Source of the DNA: Vibrio aerogenes
GTDB taxonomy: Bacteria > Pseudomonadota > Gammaproteobacteria > Enterobacterales > Vibrionaceae
Reading direction: 5' to 3'
Length of the DNA: 64,000 nucleotides
NCBI RefSeq assembly: GCF_024346755.1
Contig: NZ_AP024861.1
Span: 2,170,001-2,234,000 of the forward strand
Part shown: positions 11,225 to 21,165 of the stretch, piece by piece
How the letters are laid out: the number at the start of each line of letters is the position of its first letter
How positions within the stretch are numbered: the first letter of the stretch is position 1
Translations under genes and position numbers: made by a program
The notes under the pieces: generated by a model
Told to the model about the DNA's origin: nothing
Databases searched by the model: none
Seen by the model: the letters and a program-made list of their open reading frames with translations, nothing else

Positions 11225-11536
11225 AACCTTTCTCCTAACAGAAACGAAGATGATAATTGATATTCATCTTAACTATCTTATTCATATAGTCATTCATAAA
11301 AAAAACAAGGTGAAGAAACAAATTGCAACATTTCATGTCAGTCAGGCGCATGATACCGGGCAATATTAATCCAGAATTGAATGTGGAAAAGGGATGCTTA
11401 GCAGGTTGCAAATGTGTAATGACAATGAAAAAAGACTATTCAACTTTAGTCGTATGTCCATTGTATAGTGAAGAAAAAGCGTCTAACTTTACTGAGCAGA
11501 TGTTTTGCACAGAACAGAATAAATAAGGATAAACTC
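11225..11536. other. Intergenic region between htpX and a small ORF
   Basis: About 310 nt separate divergent genes. It contains short open frames in poor coding style but no recognisable gene or RNA. It probably contains the htpX promoter and the promoter of the downstream small ORF. Confidence 0.4.
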
Positions 11537-11707
11537 ATGGAATCTAACAATTATCAAATGGCTATCGACATGCTACGTTGTCATCTCGGGCTTTCCGAAG
11601 AGGAAGCCAAACAACAGCTGGGCCTGACTCAGCAACCCACAACAGAAACACCATCAGGTACAACACAATCAAAATTTCCTTATCAGGCTTCTTCATTGAT
11701 GTCCTGA
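11537..11707 (+). CDS. Small conserved-looking hypothetical protein
   Basis: This is a 56-codon ORF starting MESNNYQMAIDMLRCHLG, with an AAGGAT ribosome site 8-9 nt before the ATG. The frame is also open upstream to 11468, but that extension has no ribosome site and an unlikely composition. The first 35 residues read as a compact helical motif (AIDMLRCHLGLSEEEAKQQLGL), and the rest is a Thr/Ser/Gln-rich tail. I do not recognise the family. The clean start site and a terminator about 70 nt downstream support a real gene. Confidence 0.6.
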   Translation: MESNNYQMAIDMLRCHLGLSEEEAKQQLGLTQQPTTETPSGTTQSKFPYQASSLMS

Positions 11708-11775
11708 GAAATTTCTGATTCAGGCAACAGGCAAAGAACAACATCTGACATTGATGCTATCTTTCGGGGCAAAGA

Positions 11776-11802
11776 AAAAGGGGCTGATTCAGCCCCTTTA
11801 TT
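11776..11802. terminator. Bidirectional terminator between the small ORF and bioD
   Basis: An AAAGGGGCTGA/TCAGCCCCTTT stem is preceded by an A run (T run on the minus strand). It ends the minus-strand bio operon and probably the short plus-strand transcript. Confidence 0.9.
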
Positions 11803-11835
11803 CGTTCAATGACTATTTCAATGCAGTATAGAAAC

Positions 11836-12528
11836 TCAGTCAGATGAATCCCGCAATAATGGCTCAAGATTGATATACCGGCCAAGCTCTTTACGCTTTG
11901 CACTGGGCACATAGGGTATTTCACCTAATTTAGGTGCGTCCAGCGTATTTTCCAGTTTAGAAATAAGTTCTGCGTAATGAACAGTACCCGGATTGATCCG
12001 GTTAGCCACCCAACCCGCAAGATTCAGACCATCGGCCCGGATACTTTCTGCGGTAAGAATCGCATGATTCAAACATCCCAATGTAATCCCGACCACCAGT
12101 ATAACCGGTAGATTTTCCTGTTTGACCCAGCTGGACAGATAATCATGATCCGAGACCGGCACCCGCCAGCCGCCAGCACCCTCAACCAGAACAAAATCAG
12201 CCTGCTGCTTGTGTTGGGATAACTTCCCGCTCAGGACATTAAAATCTATCTCAGTATTTTCATAGTTTGCGGCGATATGTGGCGATGTCGGCAATTCGAG
12301 CGCATAGGGGTTAATATCAGCATAACTTGTCTCACAAGTCGCCACATTCATCAAATGCAACGCATCAGAGTTACGAAAGCCATGCTCTGTTTTCTCACAG
12401 CCGGCAGCAATCGGCTTAAACCCAATCGTTTTTATTTCCCTGGCTGCCATAGCCTGTAAAATCGCTTTTGATGCGACCGTTTTACCGACATCCGTATCAG
12501 TACCAGCGATAAATAATGCATCTATCAT
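11836..12528 (-). CDS. bioD: Dethiobiotin synthetase
   Basis: BioD carboxylates diaminopelargonic acid to dethiobiotin using ATP and CO2, the next-to-last step of biotin synthesis. The P-loop GTDTDVGKT lies at the very N-terminus ([17 protein letters not shown]). FKPIAAGCE and [13 protein letters not shown], which carry the substrate-binding and Mg-binding residues, are also present. The frame stays open to 12549, but the ATG at 12528 overlaps the bioC stop in an ATGA and matches the family N-terminus, so it is preferred (230 residues). It is the last gene of bioBFCD. Confidence 0.96.
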   Translation of the reverse strand: MIDALFIAGTDTDVGKTVASKAILQAMAAREIKTIGFKPIAAGCEKTEHGFRNSDALHLMNVATCETSYADINPYALELPTSPHIAANYENTEIDFNVLSGKLSQHKQQADFVLVEGAGGWRVPVSDHDYLSSWVKQENLPVILVVGITLGCLNHAILTAESIRADGLNLAGWVANRINPGTVHYAELISKLENTLDAPKLGEIPYVPSAKRKELGRYINLEPLLRDSSD

Positions 12529-13349
12529 CGATGAATAGCTCCAAAACAAACCTGATAAGTAGCAGGAAGAAAACCTTCTTGATTCGAAAACTTTTGGTAT
12601 GCAGATTCAAGTTGCATTAAAACCCGGCGACTCACACCCCCGGTACGTCTTTCATCTACATGCGTTGCCCCGATTCCTTTTAAATCTTTCATCAGTGCCA
12701 GCGCAGAGTGATACCAAAGTCTGATTGGGCGTAAGTCTATCTGATATTGATCACATTCAGCTTGCGCTAACGCAATTTTTATTTGATTCAAAGAGATAAA
12801 GTGATTGACGTGTTGCCCGGAATCAATCGCTTGCCACGCCTGGCGCAGCTCATCCAAAGACCCTTGAGCTAATGTGGAAAACACACCCTGCCCGCCTGGT
12901 TTCAATACTCTTTTTATTTCACTCAAAGGAACAGATAAGAACTGACACCACTGTAGCGCCAGATTAGAAAAAACGAAATCCACACTATTATCCGGAAGGC
13001 AAAGTGCCTCAGCATCACACAGCTGATAGCGCATATTTGTTTCACCACACCGCTCTCTGGCCATATCCAGCATCGATGACGAAAGATCGATACAAATGAC
13101 TTGCGCACCACGCGCTTTCAGTTGTTCTGAAAAATAGCCGGTTCCACATCCGACGTCCAGAACCACTGCGCCATGAAGATCTGACGGCAGTTTGGCCAGT
13201 AAGATATTGCCGGTATCACGCTGGAAAGCCGCATGCTGATCATAATGATGAGCTGCACGGCTGAATGCATGGGCAATGGCCTGTTTTCGCTGAGAAGCCG
13301 CGGGTTCCGGAAATAAAAGATCACTACTATCTATCAAAACAAACCTCAA
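12525..13349 (-). CDS. bioC: Malonyl-ACP O-methyltransferase
   Basis: BioC methylates malonyl-ACP with SAM, disguising it so that fatty-acid enzymes can build pimeloyl-ACP methyl ester for biotin. The 274-residue protein is a class I methyltransferase with motif [17 protein letters not shown] (about residues 62-77), an acidic motif II end at [13 protein letters not shown], and FSNLALQWC in the motif IV region. The typical BioC N-terminus [22 protein letters not shown] is present. It overlaps the end of bioF by 23 nt and the bioD start by 4 nt, implying translational coupling. Confidence 0.95.
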   Translation of the reverse strand: MRFVLIDSSDLLFPEPAASQRKQAIAHAFSRAAHHYDQHAAFQRDTGNILLAKLPSDLHGAVVLDVGCGTGYFSEQLKARGAQVICIDLSSSMLDMARERCGETNMRYQLCDAEALCLPDNSVDFVFSNLALQWCQFLSVPLSEIKRVLKPGGQGVFSTLAQGSLDELRQAWQAIDSGQHVNHFISLNQIKIALAQAECDQYQIDLRPIRLWYHSALALMKDLKGIGATHVDERRTGGVSRRVLMQLESAYQKFSNQEGFLPATYQVCFGAIHR

Positions 13350-14487
13350 TTGATTCTTTCAATGCGGATGCCAACTGATGAATCTGCATCTCTGTATGAT
13401 TTGCGGTTAATGTCATTCTCAGTCTCGCGGTTCCTTCCGGCACCGTCGGCGGACGAATAGCCCCGACCCAGAAGCCTTTACTTTTCAGCATCTCAGACGT
13501 CGTTTGCAAAGACTCAATATCACCAATAATCAAAGGCTTCACAGGAGTCGGTGTGCTTACATATCCGGCAAAAGATGAAAAAGCGTCGTCATAACACTGC
13601 TGGAGATGCTGCAGTTTTTCCCTGCGCCAGTGCTGCGTCTGAATCATCTGTAGTGCATGACTCAGCGCATGTGCCTGAGACGGTGGTATCGCTGTAGAAT
13701 AAACATGATGTCGGGCAAACTGCATCAGGTAATCCCCGGTCGCCTGATCACATAACAGAGCAGCGCCCGAAAGACCGAATGCTTTGCCAAACGTCACCAA
13801 TAACAGCTCCGCTTTCACGCCGCTTGCTGCACAGCTTCCGGTGCCATCAGGTCCGGCGATGCCGATCCCGTGTGCATCATCAACCATCATCAGTGCCCGC
13901 TCAGCGGTCAGTCTCCGGATATCCTTCAGTGGTGCGTGGTCGCCATCCATACTGAAGACACCTTCTGTCACAACCAGACAGGCTTCATCCGGCGAAATCA
14001 GCTGTTCAAGATGCGTCATATCATTATGACGAAAGCGCTTCATTCTCGCCGGACTCAATGCGCCCGCTTCCATCAAAGAAGCATGATTCAAGCGATCTTG
14101 TAACAATAAATCATCTTTCTTCAATAAAGAGAAAATTACCGCCTGATTAGCACTAAAACCGGATGAAAACAGAATCGCCCGCTCATAGCCCAGCCACTCA
14201 CAAAGCTGAGCTTCTAAAGACCGGTGCGCCTGATGAAAGCCGGTCACCAACGGCGATGCTGCACTCCCGCAGCCATAGCGGGATAAACCATCCTGCCAGG
14301 CCGAAACCAGAGACGGGTCCGTTGCCAGTCCCAGATAATCATTCGAAGAAAAATTCAGATACGACTGTCCATGATGAACCAGCATATCACCCTGTTTTCG
14401 TTCAAACGGAATCATCTTGCGGGCCAGACCATTTTCTTCCCGCTGACTCAATGCCGCCGTGATTCGCTTTTCAAGTAGGGTCATCAT
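13327..14487 (-). CDS. bioF: 8-amino-7-oxononanoate synthase
   Basis: BioF is a PLP enzyme of the alpha-oxoamine synthase family. It condenses pimeloyl thioester with L-alanine to give KAPA. Visible signatures are NFSSNDYLGLATDP, GCGSAASPLVTGFHQAH, FSSGFSANQAVIFSLL, the PLP-binding VVTEGVFSMDGDHAPL and DDAHGIG, and the lysine motif LLVTFGKAFGLSGAALL. The frame can begin at a TTG (14493), but the ATG at 14487 is the more usual choice; a second ATG follows at once. The gap to bioB is 12 nt. It is the second gene of bioBFCD. Confidence 0.96.
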   Translation of the reverse strand: MMTLLEKRITAALSQREENGLARKMIPFERKQGDMLVHHGQSYLNFSSNDYLGLATDPSLVSAWQDGLSRYGCGSAASPLVTGFHQAHRSLEAQLCEWLGYERAILFSSGFSANQAVIFSLLKKDDLLLQDRLNHASLMEAGALSPARMKRFRHNDMTHLEQLISPDEACLVVTEGVFSMDGDHAPLKDIRRLTAERALMMVDDAHGIGIAGPDGTGSCAASGVKAELLLVTFGKAFGLSGAALLCDQATGDYLMQFARHHVYSTAIPPSQAHALSHALQMIQTQHWRREKLQHLQQCYDDAFSSFAGYVSTPTPVKPLIIGDIESLQTTSEMLKSKGFWVGAIRPPTVPEGTARLRMTLTANHTEMQIHQLASALKESIEVCFDR

Positions 14488-14499
14488 TGACAAGGCAGC

Positions 14500-15552
14500 C
14501 TAAACGCTGGCTTCGTAGAATAAATCGTCTTCAGAAGGACGTGCTGCAACCCGCTCAACCACCCGTTCCATCAGCTCATTTTCCTGAATCTCATCAGGTT
14601 TTTGCACGACAGCCTGGCTGTTGATTCCCAGTTTCCGGAATAACATCATATCGGAGTCTTCAGCAGGGTTTGGCGTGGTCAGCAGTTTACAACCATAAAA
14701 AATTGAGTTTGCTCCGGCCATAAAACATAAAGCCTGCATCTGCTCATTCATCTGCTCCCTGCCGGCAGAAAGCCGGACTGCCGATTGTGGCATCATAATC
14801 CGGGCAACAGCAATTAAACGAATAAAGTCAAATGGTTCAACATCGTCCACTTCTTCCAGTGGCGTCCCTTTTACTTTAACCAGCATATTGATTGGCACAC
14901 TTTCCGGATGCACGGGCAAGTTAGCCAGCTCCACAAATAAACCGGCCCGATCATTGACACTTTCACCCATGCCAATAATTCCGCCTGAGCAGATTTTCAT
15001 CCCGGCGTCACGTACATGCGACAAAGTATCCAGACGATCCTGATATGTCCGCGTCGTAATGATATTGCCGTAAAACTCAGGTGAGGTATCCAGGTTGTGG
15101 TTATAATAATCCAGCCCTGCATTCGCTAACTCTTTGGCTTGTTCAGGGGTTAACATCCCCAGTGTCATACAGGTTTCCAGCCCCATATCTTTCACACCGG
15201 AAATCATCTGTTTCAGATAGGGCATATCCCTGGCTTTCGGATTCTTCCAGGCAGCGCCCATACAAAAGCGGGTTGAACCCGATGATTTCGCTCTTTTAGC
15301 CGCATCCAGCACCTGCTCAACTTCCATCAGACGCTCTTTTTCTACATCGGTCCGGTAGTGGGCACTTTGAGGGCAATACTTACAATCTTCCGGACAGGCA
15401 CCCGTCTTGATTGAGAGTAATGTGCTGACCTGAACATAGTTATGCAGTTGATGTTGACGGTGTACCTGCTGCGCTTCAAACAGCAAATCCATGAATGGCT
15501 TATCAAGTAATGCATTCACTTCTGCCACCGTCCAGTTATGACGAACTTCCAC
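14500..15552 (-). CDS. bioB: Biotin synthase
   Basis: BioB is a radical-SAM enzyme that inserts sulfur into dethiobiotin. The 350-residue protein has the radical-SAM cysteine motif [11 protein letters not shown] (CxxxCxxC) at about residues 53-60, and the partner-cluster residues in [16 protein letters not shown] text (here [13 protein letters not shown]) and [10 protein letters not shown]. The C-terminal [16 protein letters not shown] stretch is also typical. Its ATG (15552) faces bioA across a 104-nt control region. It is first in the bioBFCD operon and is repressed through the shared BirA operator by inference. Confidence 0.97.
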   Translation of the reverse strand: MEVRHNWTVAEVNALLDKPFMDLLFEAQQVHRQHQLHNYVQVSTLLSIKTGACPEDCKYCPQSAHYRTDVEKERLMEVEQVLDAAKRAKSSGSTRFCMGAAWKNPKARDMPYLKQMISGVKDMGLETCMTLGMLTPEQAKELANAGLDYYNHNLDTSPEFYGNIITTRTYQDRLDTLSHVRDAGMKICSGGIIGMGESVNDRAGLFVELANLPVHPESVPINMLVKVKGTPLEEVDDVEPFDFIRLIAVARIMMPQSAVRLSAGREQMNEQMQALCFMAGANSIFYGCKLLTTPNPAEDSDMMLFRKLGINSQAVVQKPDEIQENELMERVVERVAARPSEDDLFYEASV

Positions 15553-15611
15553 GTGTAATCCTTTTTTATTCTGATAAGACTTTGCTTGGATAGTCTAAAG
15601 AGAAACGCTAA

Positions 15612-15646
15612 ACTGTCAACAATGAGAGCAATCAAAAGTTTACAAG
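15612..15646. promoter_or_regulatory. BirA-type biotin operator between bioA and bioB
   Basis: A right half-site GTTTACAA (15638-15645) matches the proteobacterial BirA consensus exactly. A left half-site CTGTCAAC (15613-15620) matches TTGTAAAC at 6 of 8 positions. The 17-nt spacing fits the known architecture (TTGTAAACC, 14-15 nt, GGTTTACAA). Its place between the divergent starts of bioA and bioB is the expected one. Confidence 0.82.
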
Positions 15647-15656
15647 AGAACAAAAA

Positions 15657-16946
15657 TTGAGCAATATAGACTTGGAATTTGACCGAAATCATATTTGGCA
15701 CCCCTACACTTCCACAATCAATCCGCTAACCTGTTACCCCGTGACCAAAGCCTTTGAGAATAAAATCTGTCTAGAGAGCGGCGAAACACTCATCGATGGC
15801 ATGTCTTCCTGGTGGTCTGCAATTCACGGCTACAATCATCCGGCACTCAATGCAGCCGCCTCGGCCCAGCTGGAAAAGATGTCCCATGTCATGTTTGGCG
15901 GACTGACCCATGAACCGGCGGTCTCTTTGTGCAAACAACTCGTTGCGTTGACACCACCGTCCCTGAGCCAGGTTTTCCTCGCCGATTCCGGTTCAGTCGC
16001 TGTAGAAGTGGCCCTCAAAATGGCCATGCAATACTGGCACAGCCGGGGCGAGAAACGTCCTCATTTTCTGACACTGAGTCACGGCTATCACGGGGATACA
16101 TTTGCTGCCATGTCTGTCACCGATCCGGATAACTCCATGCACAAAATCTACAAAGGTTTTCTGCCCGAGCACTTCTTTGCCAGTTCGCCACAAACCGGCT
16201 TCCGGGAGGCATGGGATCCGGATGATTTGAATGATTTCCGGGCCCGGCTGGAAAAACATCACACCACCATCGCTGCCGTCATTCTTGAGCCTATCGTTCA
16301 GGGGGCAGGTGGGATGCGGATTTATCACCCACAGTTTTTGTCTGAGGTCCGCAAGCTATGTGATGAATTCGGTATTTTGCTGATTCTGGACGAAATTGCC
16401 ACCGGATTTGGCAGAACCGGAAAACTGTTTGCTTCTGAGCATGCAGGCATTGAACCTGACATTTTGTGCATCGGTAAAGCACTGACCGGGGGTTACATGA
16501 CTCTTTCAGCGACACTCACCACACAGCATATCGCCCGGACAGTCTGCGAAGGTGAAGCACAATGTTTTATGCACGGTCCGACGTTCATGGGCAATCCCCT
16601 CGCCTGCGCAGTGGCATCTGCAAGTATGAATCTCATTCAACAGGGTGACTGGAAAACTCAGGTCAAAAACATTGAAGCATTTTTCTCCCGTTCACTGCCG
16701 GCACTCAAACAATATACGATGGTCAAAGAAGTCCGCTGGCTGGGGGCCATTGGCGTGGTTGAAACCGTTCGTCCGGTGAATATGGAAAAAATTCAGGCCC
16801 TGTTTGTCCGTCATGGTGTCTGGATACGTCCGTTTGGTAAACTTATTTATATGATGCCGCCATACATGACGCCTGCTGAAGACCTGTCCCGGTTGATACA
16901 TGCAGTTGAGATGGCCCTGCAGCAGCCGGATTGCTTTATTCAGTAA
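15657..16946 (+). CDS. bioA: Adenosylmethionine-8-amino-7-oxononanoate aminotransferase
   Basis: BioA transfers the amino group of SAM to KAPA, giving diaminopelargonic acid. It is a class III PLP aminotransferase of 429 residues. Clear motifs are FDRNHIWHPYTS, DGMSSWWSAIHGYNHP, FLADSGSVAVEVALKMA, EPIVQGAGGMR, the PLP-aspartate region ILDEIATGFGRTGKLFA and the Schiff-base lysine in LCIGKALTGGYMTLSATL. The start codon is TTG: the N-terminus then lines up with the family (SNIDLEFDRNHIWHP), and no in-frame ATG lies nearby upstream. It diverges from bioB across the BirA operator. Confidence 0.95.
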   Translation: MSNIDLEFDRNHIWHPYTSTINPLTCYPVTKAFENKICLESGETLIDGMSSWWSAIHGYNHPALNAAASAQLEKMSHVMFGGLTHEPAVSLCKQLVALTPPSLSQVFLADSGSVAVEVALKMAMQYWHSRGEKRPHFLTLSHGYHGDTFAAMSVTDPDNSMHKIYKGFLPEHFFASSPQTGFREAWDPDDLNDFRARLEKHHTTIAAVILEPIVQGAGGMRIYHPQFLSEVRKLCDEFGILLILDEIATGFGRTGKLFASEHAGIEPDILCIGKALTGGYMTLSATLTTQHIARTVCEGEAQCFMHGPTFMGNPLACAVASASMNLIQQGDWKTQVKNIEAFFSRSLPALKQYTMVKEVRWLGAIGVVETVRPVNMEKIQALFVRHGVWIRPFGKLIYMMPPYMTPAEDLSRLIHAVEMALQQPDCFIQ

Positions 16947-17190
16947 TACCATGTGGGGTTGTCATACTTTTCTGACATTCTGTTTCATTTGAGATTACAG
17001 TAAATCTCACTATTTTTGAGCAACATCAGTCTGAGCGAATGCGTAGAATATGATCCGGAATCTGTTGATATGTTTGCATGAATTTCACCTGCAAACGTTC
17101 TGCAGCTGTTATAACCGGGTCATCCACAAAACGATGAGCCGGGATACCGAGATAATCCCTGATAAAGTCTGCTACGCAACAAAGGTCTGT

Positions 17191-17613
17191 ATGATGCCCA
17201 AAGAGATGACATATTCTGGTTATGAACTTTTAGACGCTACCTTTTCACTGAGCGATCACATTCAAAAAAACTGCTATTACCAGTTTCAGGTCCGGCCCGC
17301 TGATGAATTTAAGTTTCTGGAAATTTTTAATCGCAGCAGGGAACATACGCACAATGAAGTTTCAATATTATTTCATGCTCTGGTTCAGGGATTCAGTCAG
17401 GGCAGTAATCACCCCCTTTATACGCTGAACATCAATTATATGATTCGGTTTATGATCAGTAAAAACCGCTTTGTTGAGCGTCAGTTGGTCCGTAATCACT
17501 TTCCTTATTTTATGGGATTTGCACACCATGCTGCCCGCGCTCTTATCGAATCAGTTCTGAAATATAATGCGATTCCGGGAACCCTTCAGGCAAGCCCGGA
17601 AAACCGGGATTAA
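17191..17613 (+). CDS. Hypothetical protein, function unknown
   Basis: This is an ORF of about 140 codons. The frame is open from 17050, but an AAAGG ribosome site sits just before the tandem ATGs at 17191/17194, so the shorter form (MMPKEMTYSGYELLDATFSL) is preferred. The product is rich in aromatic residues and histidine, and the segments HTHNEVSILFHALVQGF and MGFAHHAARALIESVLKY suggest amphipathic helices. I recognise no domain. There is no signal peptide. It ends 25 nt before a strong terminator shared with the Hsp20 gene. It marks the end of the conserved core block. Confidence 0.6.
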   Translation: MMPKEMTYSGYELLDATFSLSDHIQKNCYYQFQVRPADEFKFLEIFNRSREHTHNEVSILFHALVQGFSQGSNHPLYTLNINYMIRFMISKNRFVERQLVRNHFPYFMGFAHHAARALIESVLKYNAIPGTLQASPENRD

Positions 17614-17638
17614 AAAAAGAGCTTCCCCGTTCAATGAC

Positions 17639-17664
17639 AAAAAGCGGCGTAAAAACCGCTTTTT
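17639..17664. terminator. Bidirectional terminator
   Basis: A perfect AAAAAGCGG/CCGCTTTTT hairpin lies between the convergent hypothetical gene and the Hsp20 gene. Confidence 0.92.
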
Positions 17665-17685
17665 AACAGGAAGCATGTCATTTCA

Positions 17686-18111
17686 TCAGCTGATTTCAAC
17701 ATGGTATGCTTCTCCGGATTTGGTTGATTCCATCTTAGGGACCACCACCACCAATACACCATCTTCAAATTCAGCATAGATATCTTTCGGATCAATATTG
17801 TCACTCAGATTAAAGGTGCGCATAATTTTACCTTCAAAACGCTCCTTATGAATGATTTTATCTTCATCGGTACGTTCTTCGCTCCTTATGGTTGATGCTT
17901 CAATGGTCAGTGTGCTGTCACGACATGTCACCGAGATGTTTTTTTTATCAACACCCGGCAAATCAGCAATGATTTCAAACGCCGTATCTTTCTCAAGAAC
18001 ATCGACTTTGGGTGAGAAAACTCCGGCACCGGACATGGATCGTATGGATGGAAATGCATGGTCAAAAAAACGATGAAAATCAGACCATGAGTCACGTGGG
18101 ATTAAGCTCAT
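17686..18111 (-). CDS. Hsp20/alpha-crystallin family small heat-shock protein
   Basis: This is a 141-residue holdase chaperone. An N-terminal region with Trp and Phe (DSWSDFHRFFDHAFPSI) precedes the alpha-crystallin domain (about residues 35-130). The domain reads FSPKVDVLEKDTAFEIIADLPGVDKKNISV, then the KERFEGKIMRTFNLSDNID stretch, and ends with DGVLVVVVPKM, the family A-x-x-x-GVL motif region. A short C-terminal extension lacks a clear I-x-I motif. It is not a close IbpA match; it resembles the general bacterial Hsp20 class. GGAGG precedes the ATG. A CTTTGAT...CTCATGAG pair upstream might be a poor sigma-32 promoter, but this is weak. Confidence 0.92.
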   Translation of the reverse strand: MSLIPRDSWSDFHRFFDHAFPSIRSMSGAGVFSPKVDVLEKDTAFEIIADLPGVDKKNISVTCRDSTLTIEASTIRSEERTDEDKIIHKERFEGKIMRTFNLSDNIDPKDIYAEFEDGVLVVVVPKMESTKSGEAYHVEIS

Positions 18112-18993
18112 TTTACCCTCCTGTCTATCATTTCCCGCATCACTGTAAGTGTAGAACTCTCCCTTACTGATAATTAAAAAACCTCATGAGACTTGATATA
18201 AATCAAAGTAATTTTCACCCCAAACCGATGACTCATCAGGCGGTATATATCCAGTGGGCTATTGGTATGTTCAAACCTGGACGGACTTTCAGGGCCAGAT
18301 GAGTTGCTCTGAAAATCATGACCCTATTTTCCGGCATTTCATTAAAATGAACGCATCAATATTTCAAATATACCCAGACAACCTGAAGAAGCCGTACTCA
18401 GTGATATTTTACGGGACTGAAACCAGGCCGCCAGAAAACCGGCCACTTAACAATAAACACCCAAACGAAAAACAGCTCAAGATAAAATAACTAAAAAAAA
18501 TAAAAAATCACAAAAACCTCATGAATTGAATTATTTGGATCAACATCAAATATCTGAAAAATAATCTGATAATTCATGATAGCAATTCTAAAAAACAGTA
18601 TAAGATACGGATAACATCACCGAAATATGGCCTGTTATCATAATAATTTACCGTAAATACAGTAAGATAAATCCGATAAAGTATTACATACCCCACACAG
18701 TCAGTAGTTAAACCCACAACTATTCATTATATTATTAATTCAATAAACATATGTCGCCCGTGCCATGGTTATCTTATCAATAATAAAATAAAATCATAAA
18801 GCATATATAAATATGCAAAATAATTATTATGGCATTCCATTTGTAATTCCATTTATTGAATGAAGGAAACAGAGCAACAATCTTATTTGATTGATTGTTT
18901 TTATCAGCGAATGACAATGGTGGTGTTATTTTTATGTCAATTTCAATAAATATCCCTATATAACCTGAAGACACAGGTTTCAGGAGAAAACGA
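18112..18993. other. Long AT-rich intergenic region
   Basis: About 880 nt without a convincing gene. It holds one copy of the dispersed TACCCA-type repeat (18368-18409) and, further right, very AT-rich DNA (about 18480-18950) leading to the promoter of the secreted peptidase-like gene. A ribosome site CAGGAG lies just before that gene. The short minus-strand ORF in this stretch has no ribosome site and biased composition, and is not accepted. Confidence 0.5.
18368..18409 (+). repeat. Dispersed TACCCA-ACCTGAAG intergenic repeat, copy 2
   Basis: About 42 nt match the copy at 2438-2479 at roughly three quarters of positions, sharing ATATACCCA, ACCTGAAG, GC, GT, TCAGTGA and ATTT in the same spacing. 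Confidence 0.7.
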
Positions 18994-21150
18994 ATGAAAA
19001 AAAGCAGCAACAAATTACTCATACCGGTATTCTCGGCCATCGTCGCTACGGTACCGGTATGCGCGGCTCATGCCGGCGTTTCACTGACGGGTCATGCCGG
19101 AGACAGCCAGGTCAGTCTGAGCTGGAGTGATGCCGGAACAGGCTCTGTTTATCAGGTCTATTACGACACTGACAGCAATCCCGCCGGGCGTGTACGCCTG
19201 ACCAGTCTGTCCTCCTCCAAACATGCTTATACTGCATCAAATCTTCATAATGGCACACCATACTGGTTCTGGATTAAATACAAAGACAGCAATGGTCAAC
19301 TTGTCAATTCAAACGCATTCTCTGCAACACCGGCCTCCACCGAAGATCAAAGCTCATCAGACACATCTTCTTCAGCTGATTCATATGCAGCCAGCTTATC
19401 TTCAGACTGGCAGGGGGCGTATGAGCAGGCAAATACTTATTCCTGTGTCAGCGGCTCCTGGCAAACACCATCAACCACCGGAGACACCGGTCAGCCACTC
19501 CGTCTGGAAAGTGATCACTTTGCTGCTTACTGGGCCGACGGCACCAATATTGATACATCCAAAGCGCGGACGGCACTCAATACACTCGAAACCATCTGGA
19601 CAGCTTATTTTGGCCGGGTCAAATTTAAAGAGCCTTACTGTGAATCCAGTCAGAAATTTAAAGCAACTGTCCATTTCGGGAACGATTTCGGGCTGACCGG
19701 CGGTGGCTGGTTTAAAAACGGACATCGCCTGATGGGAATGTGGGTCGGACCGGCAACAGCTTCAGACAAGTGGGGACTGGCACATGAGTTTGCCCATGGC
19801 GCACAATTTATGACCACTGCATTTCCTGGCTGTAATGGCCGCGGATGCTGGATTTATGAAAGCCATGCAAACTGGATGGCACATCAGGTATTTCCTGATA
19901 ATGTCCACTGTAGTGAAATGTTAGTCAACACACCTCACCTCCACTACGGAAACAGCCGGACCCGTTACTGTAACTGGCAGTTTATGGAGTACGTGAAAGA
20001 TAAGTTTGGCATCGGCGTCATCGGAAAAATGTGGTCAGCTGCGGCAACGAATCAGGACGAATGGCAAAAACTGATGCAGAATCAGGGATGGGATATCAAG
20101 AGACTGAATGATGAGTTCGGTGACTGGGCGATGCATAATGTCACCTGGGATTATCTTGATATCAACGGCACCAACCGGGGCGCATTTTTCAGACAGGCTT
20201 ACGGCGCAATTGATCAGGCTCCGGGAGCGAATACACAACGGCGTTTAAGACTGACTCAATTAGAAACGCTGAATTCAGACTGGAAAACGAATCACCGCTT
20301 TGTCTCACCTTATTATTGGGCACCGCAGCGCTGGGGATATAATATTGTCCGCCTTTATCCTGAATCCGGTGCAACAAAAGTAACGGTCAAATTCCGTGGC
20401 GTGGTTCAGCAAAATGCAAATTCCGACTGGCGATGGGGACTGGTTGCCACCGACACCCGTCTGGATTCACCCCGTTACAGTACCATTCAGCGTGGTTCAG
20501 ACAACCAGGCTTCAATAATCATTAACGCTGGTGATGAAGTTTATCTGGTGGTGATGGCAACACCGTCTCAGTATCAAAAAATCCTCTGGGCAAGACACGC
20601 ATCAGATGGCACGCCTTATCCTTCGATTTACCGTTATCCATACATGGTTGAGGTTCAGGGAGCATGGCCGGACGGATTTAAATCCGGCAACAGAGATGCC
20701 TGTCCTTCAGGCACAGTCCGGCACAATAACGGCGGTGGTTGCGCGACGACAAACACACCATCGTCTGTCTTCGTCGGCCCGTATGCAACGGTCCTGGGCG
20801 GTACAGTAACCGGCAACAGCCGTATTGAAGATCACGCGACCATCATCCATGGTAATGTAAGTGGTCAAAGTACTGTAGGCGCTCTGACACTCCTGGGCTC
20901 AGAAAGTAATATGCCTTATTCCTGGTATCACACGTTCACCGTAAAAGACAGCGCTACTGTGAAATCAACTTTCTATCCGATGGGATGGTTTGGTGATAAA
21001 ACTGCCAGCGGTAACGTCACACTCCTGGGAGATTTGGAATATTATTCAGATAAGTCTTCCAATTTCTTCTATGGTCTGGTGAATGACAGCTGGAATGGTG
21101 ACTCGTCCATCAATGATGTAACGGTGAAACCACCTTATGTCTGGCGTTAA
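18994..21150 (+). CDS. Secreted zinc-metallopeptidase-like protein with N-terminal fibronectin III-like domain
   Basis: This 718-residue protein has a Sec signal peptide (about 1-27, ending AHAG). A fibronectin type III-like domain follows (about 28-112: GDSQVSLSWSDAG...YQVYYDT...YTASNLHNGTPYWFWIKYKD). After a Ser/Asp-rich linker comes a zincin-like catalytic domain with HEFAH at residues 264-268 and a candidate third zinc ligand E289 in WIYESHANW, the gluzincin arrangement. The C-terminal part (about 600-718) reads like a short beta-solenoid (VFVGPYATVLGGTVTGNSRIEDHATIIHGNV). The layout resembles the DUF6055 group, but I am unsure of the Pfam name. The substrate is unknown. It is a monocistronic gene with its own terminator. 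Confidence 0.78.
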   Translation: MKKSSNKLLIPVFSAIVATVPVCAAHAGVSLTGHAGDSQVSLSWSDAGTGSVYQVYYDTDSNPAGRVRLTSLSSSKHAYTASNLHNGTPYWFWIKYKDSNGQLVNSNAFSATPASTEDQSSSDTSSSADSYAASLSSDWQGAYEQANTYSCVSGSWQTPSTTGDTGQPLRLESDHFAAYWADGTNIDTSKARTALNTLETIWTAYFGRVKFKEPYCESSQKFKATVHFGNDFGLTGGGWFKNGHRLMGMWVGPATASDKWGLAHEFAHGAQFMTTAFPGCNGRGCWIYESHANWMAHQVFPDNVHCSEMLVNTPHLHYGNSRTRYCNWQFMEYVKDKFGIGVIGKMWSAAATNQDEWQKLMQNQGWDIKRLNDEFGDWAMHNVTWDYLDINGTNRGAFFRQAYGAIDQAPGANTQRRLRLTQLETLNSDWKTNHRFVSPYYWAPQRWGYNIVRLYPESGATKVTVKFRGVVQQNANSDWRWGLVATDTRLDSPRYSTIQRGSDNQASIIINAGDEVYLVVMATPSQYQKILWARHASDGTPYPSIYRYPYMVEVQGAWPDGFKSGNRDACPSGTVRHNNGGGCATTNTPSSVFVGPYATVLGGTVTGNSRIEDHATIIHGNVSGQSTVGALTLLGSESNMPYSWYHTFTVKDSATVKSTFYPMGWFGDKTASGNVTLLGDLEYYSDKSSNFFYGLVNDSWNGDSSINDVTVKPPYVWR

Positions 21151-21165
21151 CTGATCAGACGAAAC

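Noticed and set aside
11323-11526. A 67-codon plus-strand frame upstream of the small ORF
   Set aside because: Its composition is unlike a protein, with no ribosome site; it lies in the likely promoter region.
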